Shown here piece after piece: positions 26,193 to 35,587 of a stretch of DNA of 64,000 nucleotides (the stretch's first letter is position 1; each line of letters starts with the position of its first letter). The stretch is from Tateyamaria sp. Alg231-49. GTDB lineage: Bacteria; Pseudomonadota; Alphaproteobacteria; Rhodobacterales; Rhodobacteraceae. Under the pieces are notes generated by a model. It was not told the origin of the DNA, did not search any database, and saw only the letters and a program-made list of their open reading frames with translations. The stretch covers positions 27,044 through 91,043 of the forward strand of contig NZ_FRFA01000011.1 of assembly GCF_900143535.1 (NCBI RefSeq), given 5' to 3'. A program made the translations under genes and the position numbers.

Positions 26193-29111
26193 TCACGCGC
26201 GCGTCTCTGTCGCCTCCACGGCCTCTGGCGTCAGGATGTGGCGCAACAGCGCCACAGGATGCGCGCGCAGGGTCAGCCGGGTGGACACGTAATCCTCGAC
26301 CACCTGTTCGCCCATCGTCATCTCGGGCAACAGCGCCGTAGGCTCATCCACCACCTCGCCGTCAATGTCCTGTGCAAACAGGGGCAAGACCGGCCCCGGG
26401 GCCAGCGCCTTGGCCTCCCACAATGCCTCACGACGCGACAGCCCGATACTTGCAAAGGCATCCGCCTCTGCAAGTCGCACCAGAACCGGCGGGTTAAGAC
26501 CCGCCTTGCGCCACACATCGCGCACCGCATGATACCCATTTCCGCGCGCCGCCGTCAGCCAACTGGCATCCTCTTCGCTCAGCCCCTTGATCTGGCGGAA
26601 CCCAAGACGCAGGGCCAGCCCACCCTGCCCGTCCGGCTCCATCACATTGTCCCAATAGCTGGTGTTCACACAGATCGGGCGCACAACAACGCCATGCTCG
26701 CGCGCGTCACGCACAATCTGGGCAGGGGCGTAAAACCCCATCGGCTGGGAATTGAGCAGCGCGCAGGCAAAGATGCCCGGATGGTGGCACTTGAGCCAGC
26801 TTGAGGCATAAACCAAGAGCGCAAAGCTCGCCGCATGGCTCTCGGGAAACCCATAAGAACCAAACCCCTCGATCTGTGAAAAACAGCGCTCGGCAAAATC
26901 GTCCTCGTACCCGTTCTTGCGCATGCCACGCAGGAACAGAGCGCGGAATGTACTGACGCTGCCATGTTTCTTGAAGGTGGCCAAAGACCGGCGCAACCGG
27001 TCCGCCTGATCTGGGGTGAAATTGGCCCCCACAATCGCGATCTGCATCGCCTGTTCCTGAAACAGGGGCACGCCCAGCGTCTTGCTCAGCACCGCGCCCA
27101 GCGCATCGGATGGAAAGGACACCGCCTCTTCTCCGTTCCGCCGCCGGATATAAGGGTGCACCATATCCCCCTGAATGGGACCGGGACGGATGATCGCGAC
27201 CTCGATCACCAGATCATAGAAATTGCGCGGGCGCATACGGGGCAGGAAATTCATCTGCGCTCGGCTTTCCACTTGAAACACGCCAATGCTGTCCGCAGCA
27301 CAAAGCATGTCATAGACGCGCGGATCCTCGGGGGGCAGCGTGGCAAGGGTATAGGTCTGCTGGTGGTGCATCTTGAGCAGATCAAAGGCCTTGCGGATGC
27401 AGGTCAGCATGCCAAGGGACAGCACGTCGATCTTGAGGATGCCAAGGCTGTCGATATCGTCCTTGTCCCAGCAGATGACAGTGCGGTCCTCCATCGTGGC
27501 ATTCTCGATCGGCACAAGTTCATCAAGCCGCCCTTCGGTGATGATGAACCCACCCACATGCTGGCTGAGGTGGCGGGGAAAGCCATTGATCTCATGCACC
27601 AGCTCAATCGTCTGGCGCAGGCGCTTGTCCCGGAAGTCGAGGCCAATTTCTGCCATCCGCTCGGCCTCGATGCCTTTTGTGGAAAAGAACCCCCAAAGCT
27701 GTGAACTCAGCGCCGAAATCGTATCCTCGCTCAGCCCCATGGCGCGGCCCACTTCGCGGATGGCGCGCTTGCCCCGGTAGTGCACCACCGTGGCACACAG
27801 GCCCGCGCGGTGACGGCCATAGCGCTCATAGATGTGTTGGATCACTTCCTCGCGCCGCTCATGTTCGAAATCGACGTCGATGTCCGGGGGCTCATCGCGG
27901 GCCTCACTGACAAAGCGTTCAAAGACCATGGTGCCCATCTCGGGGGAAACCGAGGTCACAGCAAGGCAATAACAGACCACCGAATTGGCCGCCGACCCGC
28001 GCCCCTGACACAGGATGTTCCGGGACCGTGCAAAGTGCACGATATCGCGCACGGTCAGGAAATAGGGTTCATATTTCAGCTTGGCGATCAGGGTCAGTTC
28101 ATGGCGCAGCAGCGTCTGTGCCTTTTCGGGCGCCCCTGCGGGGTAGCGCCATTTGAGGCCCTCGTAGGCGAGCCGCTCCAGCCGTTGGCCCGGCGTTTCA
28201 TTGTCGGTGACCTCGGACGGGTATTCATAGCGCAACTCATCTAATGAGAACGTGAGGCTTTGGGCCAGTGCACCTGCGCGCGCCACCGCGCCCTCGTGCC
28301 CGGCAAACAGGCGGGCCATGTCAGCAGCACTGCGCAACCGCCCCTCACCATTGGCCAAGGCGTTGCGGCCCAGATGATCGACACGGGTTTTCAGACGTAC
28401 GGCGGTGACCACATCCGCCAGCTTGCGCCGCGCCCCGTGGTGCATGCGCGGCGCGGCAGAGGCCAGCGTGGGCAGGCCAAGGTCGCGCGCGCGGTCCGCA
28501 AGCGCGTCAAAGCGCACCGTATCCCGCCCGTCATAGTGCGGATGCATCAGCACATGGATGTTTCCAGCAAAGCGGCGCGTCAACCGGCGCGCCGTTTGCA
28601 CCCAATCACCCGCGCCGCCCTGCACCTTCTGTGCCTGTGGCCAGAGCAGCAGGTGAAGGCCCTCCGGGAACGCCTCAAGATCAGCAAGCGCGATGTCACA
28701 TTGTCCCTTTTCTGCGCGCAACCGCCCGGCGGAAATGATCCGGCATAAAGAGCGCCATCCAGCCCGGCTTTGCGGCAGCACCGTGATGGGCGAGGCATCG
28801 CGGAACACCAGCCGTGCCGCCGGAATCAACCGGGGTATGGTGCTGATCGGTGCGCTTGGTGCCGCCGGGATGTGATCCGGCCTTGGCGGGCCGATCAGCC
28901 CGGTGATCGCGTCAAACTCCTGCCGCTCTTTCACACTGCGCGCAATCGCTTTGCTTTCGGTATGTGCCCGCACGATCCCGGCCACTGAATTGTCATCTGC
29001 AATGGCCAGTGCCTCCATCCCCAACAGAGCCGCGCGCGCCATGTATTCCTCGGGGTGGGATGCCCCGGTGAGGAAGGTGAAATTGGACGTGGCAGAAAGT
29101 TCAGTGAACAT
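26193..29111 (-). CDS. dnaE2: Error-prone DNA polymerase III alpha subunit DnaE2
   Basis: About 972 residues, in the DnaE2 size range. N-terminal PHP domain (ELSATSNFTFLTGASHPEEY, ALAIADDNSVAGIVRAH), catalytic acidic triad in PPDIDVDFEHERREEV, finger and thumb motifs (CQGRGSAANSVVCY, IGVFQVESRAQM, GPIQGDMVHPYIRRR) and the short C-terminal region typical of DnaE2. The start is set at MFTELS; an ATG 7 codons upstream is also possible. DnaE2 performs mutagenic translesion synthesis with ImuA and ImuB. Those partner genes are not adjacent here, which is unusual. An SOS-like box lies about 40 nt upstream. Confidence 0.93.
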   Translation of the reverse strand: MFTELSATSNFTFLTGASHPEEYMARAALLGMEALAIADDNSVAGIVRAHTESKAIARSVKERQEFDAITGLIGPPRPDHIPAAPSAPISTIPRLIPAARLVFRDASPITVLPQSRAGWRSLCRIISAGRLRAEKGQCDIALADLEAFPEGLHLLLWPQAQKVQGGAGDWVQTARRLTRRFAGNIHVLMHPHYDGRDTVRFDALADRARDLGLPTLASAAPRMHHGARRKLADVVTAVRLKTRVDHLGRNALANGEGRLRSAADMARLFAGHEGAVARAGALAQSLTFSLDELRYEYPSEVTDNETPGQRLERLAYEGLKWRYPAGAPEKAQTLLRHELTLIAKLKYEPYFLTVRDIVHFARSRNILCQGRGSAANSVVCYCLAVTSVSPEMGTMVFERFVSEARDEPPDIDVDFEHERREEVIQHIYERYGRHRAGLCATVVHYRGKRAIREVGRAMGLSEDTISALSSQLWGFFSTKGIEAERMAEIGLDFRDKRLRQTIELVHEINGFPRHLSQHVGGFIITEGRLDELVPIENATMEDRTVICWDKDDIDSLGILKIDVLSLGMLTCIRKAFDLLKMHHQQTYTLATLPPEDPRVYDMLCAADSIGVFQVESRAQMNFLPRMRPRNFYDLVIEVAIIRPGPIQGDMVHPYIRRRNGEEAVSFPSDALGAVLSKTLGVPLFQEQAMQIAIVGANFTPDQADRLRRSLATFKKHGSVSTFRALFLRGMRKNGYEDDFAERCFSQIEGFGSYGFPESHAASFALLVYASSWLKCHHPGIFACALLNSQPMGFYAPAQIVRDAREHGVVVRPICVNTSYWDNVMEPDGQGGLALRLGFRQIKGLSEEDASWLTAARGNGYHAVRDVWRKAGLNPPVLVRLAEADAFASIGLSRREALWEAKALAPGPVLPLFAQDIDGEVVDEPTALLPEMTMGEQVVEDYVSTRLTLRAHPVALLRHILTPEAVEATETRA

Positions 29112-29148
29112 ATGTGTGGCAGATTCGGGCATGGCAGGGTTGCAGTAT

Positions 29149-29163
29149 ATTCTTGTTTTGTTC
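29149..29163. promoter_or_regulatory. Putative LexA (SOS) box upstream of dnaE2
   Basis: ATTC-N7-GTTC, one base from the alphaproteobacterial consensus GTTC-N7-GTTC, 38 nt upstream of the chosen dnaE2 start. The same GTTC also begins a GTTC-N6-GAAC dyad (29160-29173). SOS control of dnaE2 is well known; the site assignment is by eye. Confidence 0.5.
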
Positions 29164-29229
29164 TCATTTGAACTGGTGTTGTGTTTTGAAGGCTCTGCCC
29201 TCAGCGCGGAGCGCTGGAACAAAAAGTAA

Positions 29230-29280
29230 GGGGGCTCTGCCCCCACCCCTGCGGGCCTCCCCCGGGATTTTTCTTAATCA
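29230..29280. repeat. REP-like GC hairpin element
   Basis: GGGGGC-TCT-GCCCCC (29230-29244) is followed by a GC-rich arm and then CCCCCGGGATTTTTC. This recalls a dispersed intergenic element common in rhodobacterial genomes. It lies between divergent dnaE2 and the DUF1203 gene. Another perfect hairpin (CAGCGC-GGA-GCGCTG) precedes it at about 29202-29217. Confidence 0.55.
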
Positions 29281-29359
29281 GAGAAGCAGGGGGTTGCGCA
29301 TCATTCGGGTCGTCACGGCGCAGGGGAGCCGTATATGCACAGGCCAAAGGAGACACCTC

Positions 29360-29827
29360 ATGCCAATGTTCACCGCCTTGCCCACCGACATCGTCACAGC
29401 CTATCGCGCCGGAGGTCTGGATGCCTTTGGCAACCCGCCCGAACGCACAGTCAGCGACGGAGAAGGCAATCCGTGTCGCCATTGCCTGTGCGATATTCCG
29501 AAAGGGGCCAAGATGCTGATACTGGCCCACAAGCCCTTTGAAGGCACCCACCCTTATGCGGAGGTTGGGCCGATCTTTTTGTGTGCGAGTGACTGCACGC
29601 GCGGCGGCGGGCCTGCGCTGCCCGAAATCCTAACAACCTCGCCCGACTACCTGGTCAAAGGGTACAACACCGCGGACCGCATCGTTTACGGCACAGGAGC
29701 GATCAGCCCCACCCCCGACCTTGAGGATCGGATCACGGCCATATTTGCCCATCCGGAGGTCGCCTATATCCACGTCCGCTCAGCACGCAACAACTGCTAT
29801 CAGGCACGGGTCGAAAGGGACGGCTAA
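29360..29827 (+). CDS. DUF1203 domain-containing protein
   Basis: 155 residues, soluble. [36 protein letters not shown] and [14 protein letters not shown] are the DUF1203 hallmarks, including a CxxCxC cluster that could bind metal. Function unknown. An ideal AAAGGAG site 7 nt upstream fixes the ATG at 29360. Followed at 71 nt by the small zinc-finger gene. Confidence 0.85.
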   Translation: MPMFTALPTDIVTAYRAGGLDAFGNPPERTVSDGEGNPCRHCLCDIPKGAKMLILAHKPFEGTHPYAEVGPIFLCASDCTRGGGPALPEILTTSPDYLVKGYNTADRIVYGTGAISPTPDLEDRITAIFAHPEVAYIHVRSARNNCYQARVERDG

Positions 29828-29898
29828 GGGACTTGTCTGCCCGCAGGCCTTGGCCCATAAACACCCCCAAAGTCGCGCCATATGCAAGGACCCCGCCC

Positions 29899-30072
29899 AT
29901 GACCATCGACGCCCCCGAGACAAAGACGGTGACCACGCGTCGTATCGCATGTGACGGCGGCGAAGGCGCGCTGGGCCATCCCCGCGTCTGGCTGCAAATC
30001 CCAGAAGACACCGGCTGGGTCGAATGCCCCTATTGCGATTGCAAATACGTGCTGGCCGAAGACGCGGACTGA
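29899..30072 (+). CDS. Small CHCC zinc-finger protein (NDUFS6-like)
   Basis: 57 residues. The zinc ligands are in [16 protein letters not shown] and [11 protein letters not shown], the zf-CHCC pattern shared with the mitochondrial complex I subunit NDUFS6. Alphaproteobacterial homologues are associated with complex I assembly or are of unknown role. It lies upstream of polA. The ATG at 29899 gives the normal family length; a longer frame from 29833 adds unrelated residues. Confidence 0.87.
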   Translation: MTIDAPETKTVTTRRIACDGGEGALGHPRVWLQIPEDTGWVECPYCDCKYVLAEDAD

Positions 30073-30106
30073 ACGTCACAGCGTAGCGCCAAATCAAAAA
30101 TGCAAT

Positions 30107-30120
30107 GCGCCGTCAGGCGC
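30107..30120 (+). terminator. Weak hairpin after the zinc-finger gene
   Basis: GCGCC-GTCA-GGCGC perfect 5-bp stem 34 nt after the stop codon and before polA; no T-run, so only a candidate terminator or message stabiliser. Confidence 0.3.
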
Positions 30121-30196
30121 GCCATTGGATCACGTCTGGCCCCTCGCGCCGCGCCGTGGCAAAAGGGCGGCGCATAACAGGTTCGGAGCAACGCGC

Positions 30197-32992
30197 ATGG
30201 CACTTCAATTCGGCAAAGGGCATCACCTGCACCTGATTGACGGATCGGCCTTTATCTTTCGCGCCTATCACGCGCTGCCCCCTCTGACCCGAAAATCCGA
30301 CGGTCTGCCGATCGGGGCGGTCAGCGGCTTTTGCAACATGCTCTTCAAATACGTCGAAGGGAACACAGGCCCCGACGCGCCGACCCACGTGGCCGTCATC
30401 TTTGACAAGGGCAGCCACACGTTCCGCAACGACATGTATGACCTTTACAAAGCCAACCGCGAGGCCATGCCCGAAGACCTGCGGCCCCAAATCCCCCTGA
30501 CCCGGACCGCGACCGAGGCGTTCAACATCGCCTGCAAGGAAAAGGAAGGGTTCGAGGCCGACGACATTATCGCCACGTTGGCCGTGCAGGCGCGTGCCGC
30601 CGGCGGGCGCTGCACCATCATTTCGTCAGACAAGGACCTGATGCAACTGGTCGGCGACGGCGTCGAAATGCTCGACGCGATGAAGAACAAGCGCATCGAC
30701 CGCGACGGTGTGTTCGAGAAATTCGGCGTCTTTCCCGAACGCGTTGTCGATGTGCAGGCGCTGGCAGGCGACAGTGTCGACAACGTGCCCGGCGCCCCCG
30801 GCATCGGGATCAAAACCGCAGCACTGTTGATCAACGAATATGGCGATCTTGATGCACTGCTGGAACGCGCAGGCGAAATCAAACAACCCAAGCGCCGCGA
30901 AACCCTGATCGACAATGCCGACCAGATCCGGCTCTCGCGCAAGCTGGTATTGCTGGACGAAAACACGCCGCTCGATTTCACCATCGACGATCTTGAGGTC
31001 CGCGACCCGCATCCCGACCAACTGCTACCCTTTTTGGCCGAGATGGAATTCCGCACCCTGACCAAGCGGATTGCAACCCAGCTTGGAGTTGAAGAACCCG
31101 AAATAAAGGAACCCACCGCGCCCGAGGCGGCAGATGCCCCCGACGCGCCGAGCTTTGACGATGCCACCTACGAACAGGTCAGCGACGCGACCGCCCTCCA
31201 GACATGGATCGACCTCATTTACGAGCGTGGCTATGTCGCCGTGGACACCGAAACCACCAGCCTGAACGAAATGACGGCCAACCTTGTCGGTATCTCGCTG
31301 GCCGTTAATCCGGGCCACGCTTGCTACATTCCTCTGACCCACAAACAGGGGGGCGATGACCTCTTTGGGTCTGACGATCTGTCCGAGGGGCAGATGCCGC
31401 TGGAAACGGCGCTCGACATGCTCAAACCCGTTCTGGAAGACGACAGCATCCTCAAGATCGGGCAAAACATGAAATATGATGCCAAGATCTTTGCCCAGAT
31501 CGGCGTGCACGTCGCCCCCATCGATGACACCATGTTGATGAGCTATGCGATGCATGGCGGGTTGCACAATCACGGCATGGACACACTGTCAGAACGCTAT
31601 CTGGGCCATACACCCATCCCGATCAAACCGCTGCTGGGGTCCGGCAAGTCCGCCAAGACCTTCGATCAGGTGCCGGTTGAGGATGCGGTCAAATACGCCG
31701 CCGAGGATGCCGACATCACCTTGCGCCTCTGGCAACAGTTCAAACCTGGGCTGCACCGCGCGCAGGTCACCAAAGTCTACGAAACGCTCGAACGGCCGAT
31801 GGTGCCCGTGCTGGCTGGCATGGAACGCTCCGGTATCAAGGTCGACCGCGATACGCTGTCACGCATGTCCAACGCCTTTGCCCAAAAGATGGCCGGGCTT
31901 GAGGACGAGATTTACGAAATGGTCGGGCGCAAATTCAACGTGGGCTCTCCCGCGCAGGTTGGTGAAATCCTGTTTGACGAGATGAGCCTTGAGGGCGGCA
32001 AAAAGGGCAAGACCGGCAAATATGCCACCGGCGCGGACGTGCTCGAAGACCTTGCCACAGAACACGAACTGCCTGGTCTCGTGCTGGACTGGCGGCAACT
32101 TTCCAAGCTGAAATCGACCTATACAGACGCGCTGCAGGACCATATCAACCCGGACACAGGCCGCGTGCACACGTCCTATTCAATCGCTGGGGCGTCAACA
32201 GGGCGGCTCGCCTCAACCGATCCAAACCTGCAAAACATCCCGATCCGAACCGAAGAAGGGCGGCGCATCCGCGAAGCCTTTGTGTCCGAACCGGGCAAGA
32301 CCCTCGTGGCGCTGGACTATTCCCAGATCGAACTGCGCATTCTCGCCCACATCGCCAAAATTCCCGAGCTGAAACAGGCCTTTGACGACGGCATCGACAT
32401 CCACGCGCTGACAGCGTCTGAAATGTTTGACGTCCCGCTCGACGAAATGACGCCGGACGTTCGCCGACAAGCCAAGGCGATCAACTTCGGGGTGATCTAT
32501 GGCATCTCTGGCTTTGGTCTGGCGCGCAACCTGCGCATCCCACGGGCCGAAGCGCAGGGGTTCATCGACCGGTACTTCGAACGCTTCCCTGGCATCCGCA
32601 CCTATATGGACGACACCAAGGCGTTCGCCAAAGAACACGGCTACGTCCAGACCCTGTTTGGCCGCAAAATCCACACGCCCAACATCGGGGCCAAGGGGCC
32701 ACATGCAGGCTTTGCAGCCCGCGCCGCCATCAACGCCCCGATCCAAGGGACAGCGGCAGATGTGATCCGGCGCGCGATGATCCGTATGCCAGAGGCAATC
32801 GCAAACCTGCCCGCCACGATGCTGCTGCAGGTGCATGACGAATTGCTGTTCGAAGTCGAAGACAGCGCCGTCGACGATCTGATCGGCGTGGCGCGGGGCG
32901 TGATGGAAGGGGCAAACAACCCCGTCGTGCATCTCGACGTCAAACTGACCGTGGATGCAGGACAGGGCCAAAACTGGGCCGAGGCGCACTAA
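30197..32992 (+). CDS. polA: DNA polymerase I
   Basis: 931 residues with all three PolA domains. The 5'-3' exonuclease is about residues 1-290 (HLIDGSAFIFRAYHAL, SDKDLMQLV, DVQALAGDSVDNVPGAPGIG). The 3'-5' proofreading exonuclease is about 325-520 with its DxE motif intact in AVDTETTSLNE. The polymerase is about 540-931 with motif A DYSQIELRILAH, the O-helix RRQAKAINFGVIYG and motif C QVHDELLFEV. The start at MALQFGKGHH matches the family; the frame extends further upstream without support. It fills gaps and removes RNA primers. Confidence 0.97.
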   Translation: MALQFGKGHHLHLIDGSAFIFRAYHALPPLTRKSDGLPIGAVSGFCNMLFKYVEGNTGPDAPTHVAVIFDKGSHTFRNDMYDLYKANREAMPEDLRPQIPLTRTATEAFNIACKEKEGFEADDIIATLAVQARAAGGRCTIISSDKDLMQLVGDGVEMLDAMKNKRIDRDGVFEKFGVFPERVVDVQALAGDSVDNVPGAPGIGIKTAALLINEYGDLDALLERAGEIKQPKRRETLIDNADQIRLSRKLVLLDENTPLDFTIDDLEVRDPHPDQLLPFLAEMEFRTLTKRIATQLGVEEPEIKEPTAPEAADAPDAPSFDDATYEQVSDATALQTWIDLIYERGYVAVDTETTSLNEMTANLVGISLAVNPGHACYIPLTHKQGGDDLFGSDDLSEGQMPLETALDMLKPVLEDDSILKIGQNMKYDAKIFAQIGVHVAPIDDTMLMSYAMHGGLHNHGMDTLSERYLGHTPIPIKPLLGSGKSAKTFDQVPVEDAVKYAAEDADITLRLWQQFKPGLHRAQVTKVYETLERPMVPVLAGMERSGIKVDRDTLSRMSNAFAQKMAGLEDEIYEMVGRKFNVGSPAQVGEILFDEMSLEGGKKGKTGKYATGADVLEDLATEHELPGLVLDWRQLSKLKSTYTDALQDHINPDTGRVHTSYSIAGASTGRLASTDPNLQNIPIRTEEGRRIREAFVSEPGKTLVALDYSQIELRILAHIAKIPELKQAFDDGIDIHALTASEMFDVPLDEMTPDVRRQAKAINFGVIYGISGFGLARNLRIPRAEAQGFIDRYFERFPGIRTYMDDTKAFAKEHGYVQTLFGRKIHTPNIGAKGPHAGFAARAAINAPIQGTAADVIRRAMIRMPEAIANLPATMLLQVHDELLFEVEDSAVDDLIGVARGVMEGANNPVVHLDVKLTVDAGQGQNWAEAH

Positions 32993-33205
32993 CCAAAGTC
33001 AAAGACTGAGCCAAACCCACTTTGTCGGCGGCACGCATCTCATCTGGATTTTAGCCTTTCGCACTCCAACGCAGGTTCACGTTGAGCCCAAGACTGCCAT
33101 TCACAGCGCGCGACCCAAAACAACAAAATCAGAGCGTCCCGAGCCAAACCTTATCGATTGGCAACAAACCCGCAGCCAATGGGGTACTTCAAAAAGACTC
33201 GACTT

Positions 33206-33220
33206 CTGACACCATGTCAG
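33206..33220 (+). promoter_or_regulatory. TetR operator copy 1 (CTGACA-CCA-TGTCAG)
   Basis: Perfect 15-bp dyad with 6-bp arms, repeated exactly 20 bp downstream. The flank CTT before it mirrors AAG after copy 2, so the whole 33203-33243 block is nearly symmetrical. Probable autoregulatory site of the TetR gene that starts at 33234. Confidence 0.65.
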
Positions 33221-33225
33221 CATTA

Positions 33226-33240
33226 CTGACACCATGTCAG
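33226..33240 (+). promoter_or_regulatory. TetR operator copy 2, overlapping the start codon
   Basis: Identical 15-bp dyad. Its centre contains the ATG of the TetR gene, so the first codons are part of the operator. Binding here would block initiation or early elongation. Confidence 0.65.
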
Positions 33241-33902
33241 AAGAGAAACCACGCGATTCAACCGATGCCCCAGCTTCACGTTTCTTAGAACCCAGCAAGG
33301 CGGCATTGACGAAAGCGGCGATTTTAGACACCGCTCACTCAATTTTGGAAACCCGTCCATTCAGAGATTTGACCGTAGGCACGCTCATGAAGGCGACAGG
33401 GCTTAGTCGCCCGACATTCTATCTATATTTCAATGACCTGCACAGCCTCATGGAAACTTTGCTAGATGAAGCAAAAGGCGGGATCATCGAGGGGGCAAGA
33501 ACTTGGCTGGCCTGTGAAGGCGATGCCGTGACCGAGCTTCAGAACAGTTTGCGTGCCGTTGTGGATGTCGGCTTCGAACACGGGACGATCCTCAAGGCTG
33601 TTTCAGACGCGGCAACCCGTGACGAACGCCTTGAAATCGTTTGGGAGACGTTCCTCAGCTCTTTCGACCATGTTGTGTCGGCTCGGATCGAGCACGACCA
33701 GCAAAATGGCATCACGCCCGAGTTCAATTCCTTTCATGTGGCGCGCGCCCTGAACCGAATGGATGCAGCCATTTTGATCAAGGCGTTCGGCACACCAAAA
33801 AAGGACGACAAGGATGCGGTACTATCCGCGATATTGCGGGTTTGGCTTTCAACGCTTTACCCCTTCGACGCCCGCGCGGCGATCCAACTAAGTAAGGGGT
33901 AA
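33234..33902 (+). CDS. TetR/AcrR family transcriptional regulator
   Basis: 222 residues. The N-terminal helix-turn-helix is about residues 20-65 (ALTKAAILDTAHSILETRPFRDLTVGTLMKATGLSRPTFYLYF); the C-terminal ligand domain has no recognisable specific match. The ATG at 33234 lies inside a tandem palindrome. The upstream Shine-Dalgarno is poor, so expression may be low or leader-dependent. Located 75 nt upstream of the DUF1254/DUF1214 gene in the same orientation, which it probably controls. Confidence 0.88.
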   Translation: MSEEKPRDSTDAPASRFLEPSKAALTKAAILDTAHSILETRPFRDLTVGTLMKATGLSRPTFYLYFNDLHSLMETLLDEAKGGIIEGARTWLACEGDAVTELQNSLRAVVDVGFEHGTILKAVSDAATRDERLEIVWETFLSSFDHVVSARIEHDQQNGITPEFNSFHVARALNRMDAAILIKAFGTPKKDDKDAVLSAILRVWLSTLYPFDARAAIQLSKG

Positions 33903-33926
33903 GTTCAAGTTTCGAACTCTGCGAAG

Positions 33927-33940
33927 GCGACTCTTGTCGC
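33927..33940 (+). terminator. Small hairpin between tetR and the DUF1254 gene
   Basis: GCGAC-TCTT-GTCGC followed by TTTC. It may partially terminate or attenuate readthrough from the regulator gene into the secreted-protein gene. Confidence 0.35.
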
Positions 33941-33977
33941 TTTCAAAAACAAAAACGAACTACTGGGAGGACAGTAA

Positions 33978-35540
33978 ATGAGTTTCAAGAAACCTATGTT
34001 CCGTGTGGCTGCGGCAGCCGCATTGGCGGGGGGTCTGTTCGCCGCCCAAACGAACGCGCAAGGCGTTCAGACGATGGAGATGACAACACCAATACCGGAC
34101 GGGGTCACAACACCAGACAACCTGCAAACACGCGTAGGAGAACTTAACTTCTTTGACGGCGTTCCGGACGTAGAGTCCGCTCAGAAGATTTATAACCTGC
34201 TGGACTTTACCCATGCCTACCAAGCGGTCTTGGACGGCACCAAAATCGCGTCAATGGAAGGTCTGCGCAACGGGATTTTGGATTTTGGCCCCGCAAATAC
34301 AACGGCCATTCTCTTCGAAGAACTCATGGATTCCCGGGCGCTGTTTCTGACAGCAAATACAACCAGCGTGTATATGATGTCTTGGCTTGAAATGGGTGAC
34401 GAACCCATGGTGATCGAAACGCCTCCAAATGTACTTGGGTTCCTAAACGACGCTTGGTTTCGATATGTCACTGACTTTGGCAACCTCGGCCCGGACAAGG
34501 GAGAGGGTGGCAAGTTCCTGATCCTGCCCCCCGGATACGAGGGCGATGTGCCAGAAGGGTATTACGTCGCACGCACCAACACGTATGGGAACTGGGTGCT
34601 GTGGCGCGGCTATCAAAAGGACGGAACGACCGACCTCGCGGTCAGCCAGACCAAAGAACGTTTCCGGATCTATCCTCTTTCACAGGCTGACAACCCGCCT
34701 GAGATGAATTTCGTGAACGTTTCCGGTGAGCTGTTTAACACGATTCACCGAATGGACGTCGAAATTTTTGAAGAGATAAACGCCGTTGTCCAGCGGGAAC
34801 CCCTCATGGGCGAACGTCCGGAACTGCTTGGGCATCTTGCCGCGATTGGGATCGTCAAAGGACAAGAATTCGCGCCCGACTCGCGGATGAAACCAATTTT
34901 GGAAGCGGCGGCCGCTGCCGGTGCGGTAACCGTCAAAACGATCATCTCCAAACCGCGGGACGAACGCTTTTACTGGTACCCGGGCGAAAGCTATTGGCAG
35001 ACGGCATTCCCGGGCGGAGCATACACTTTTGAAATCGAAGGGGCGACCGTTCAGGATATTCGCGCGGCCTTTCACTTCTATGCAACCGGTATAACCCCAG
35101 CCATGGCATTGAAGGCCGTCGGGAAAGGCTCGCAATATGCGTTCACCTACCGCGATTCCAACGGCAATCCGCTAGACGGTGGCAAAATGTATAAGATCAA
35201 CGTGCCAGCCGATGTTCCAGCCGAAGATTTCTGGTCCTTCACACTGTACGATAACCAGACACGTTCAATGCTACAGACGGACGCTCAGTTCCCAGCCATA
35301 GGAAGCAACGATTCTGACGTCGTGCAGAACGACGATGGTTCTTATGACATTTACTTTGCGCCAGAAGCTCCGGAGGGCAAAGAAAGCAACTGGGTTCAAA
35401 CCGTACCCGGAAAAGGGTGGAACACCATTTTCCGTCTGTATGGTCCACTTGAGTCTTGGTTCGATCAAACCTGGCGCCCCGGTGAAATCGAATTGATCAC
35501 CTTCGCTTCAGATGGCGAAGCGTGTTCTTGCAACGAATAA
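33978..35540 (+). CDS. Secreted DUF1254/DUF1214 domain protein
   Basis: 520 residues. Signal peptide 1-27 (cleavage near TNAQG). N-terminal DUF1254 region about 55-185 (VYMMSWLEMGDEPMVIE, ILPPGYEGDVPEGYYVAR) and C-terminal DUF1214 about 385-505 (YTFEIEGATVQDIRAAF is the lead-in; WSFTLYDNQTRSML, ESNWVQTVPGKGWNTIFRLYGP follow). Function is unknown although many homologues are upregulated by stress or aromatic compounds. GGGAGGA ribosome site at 8 nt. Likely regulated by the TetR gene upstream. Confidence 0.9.
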   Translation: MSFKKPMFRVAAAAALAGGLFAAQTNAQGVQTMEMTTPIPDGVTTPDNLQTRVGELNFFDGVPDVESAQKIYNLLDFTHAYQAVLDGTKIASMEGLRNGILDFGPANTTAILFEELMDSRALFLTANTTSVYMMSWLEMGDEPMVIETPPNVLGFLNDAWFRYVTDFGNLGPDKGEGGKFLILPPGYEGDVPEGYYVARTNTYGNWVLWRGYQKDGTTDLAVSQTKERFRIYPLSQADNPPEMNFVNVSGELFNTIHRMDVEIFEEINAVVQREPLMGERPELLGHLAAIGIVKGQEFAPDSRMKPILEAAAAAGAVTVKTIISKPRDERFYWYPGESYWQTAFPGGAYTFEIEGATVQDIRAAFHFYATGITPAMALKAVGKGSQYAFTYRDSNGNPLDGGKMYKINVPADVPAEDFWSFTLYDNQTRSMLQTDAQFPAIGSNDSDVVQNDDGSYDIYFAPEAPEGKESNWVQTVPGKGWNTIFRLYGPLESWFDQTWRPGEIELITFASDGEACSCNE

Positions 35541-35563
35541 AACCGAAACAAAAATAGCAAACG

Positions 35564-35587
35564 GGGCGGGGCAAATATGCGCCGCCC
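35564..35587 (+). terminator. GC-rich hairpin after the DUF1254 gene
   Basis: GGGCGGGGC / GCGCCGCCC with a six-base AAATAT loop and one mismatch, 24 nt after the stop codon. No strong T-run follows. Confidence 0.4.

Noticed and set aside
29833..29898. N-terminal extension of the zinc-finger protein
   Set aside because: The extra residues are not found in the family, and the ATG at 29899 gives the expected length.
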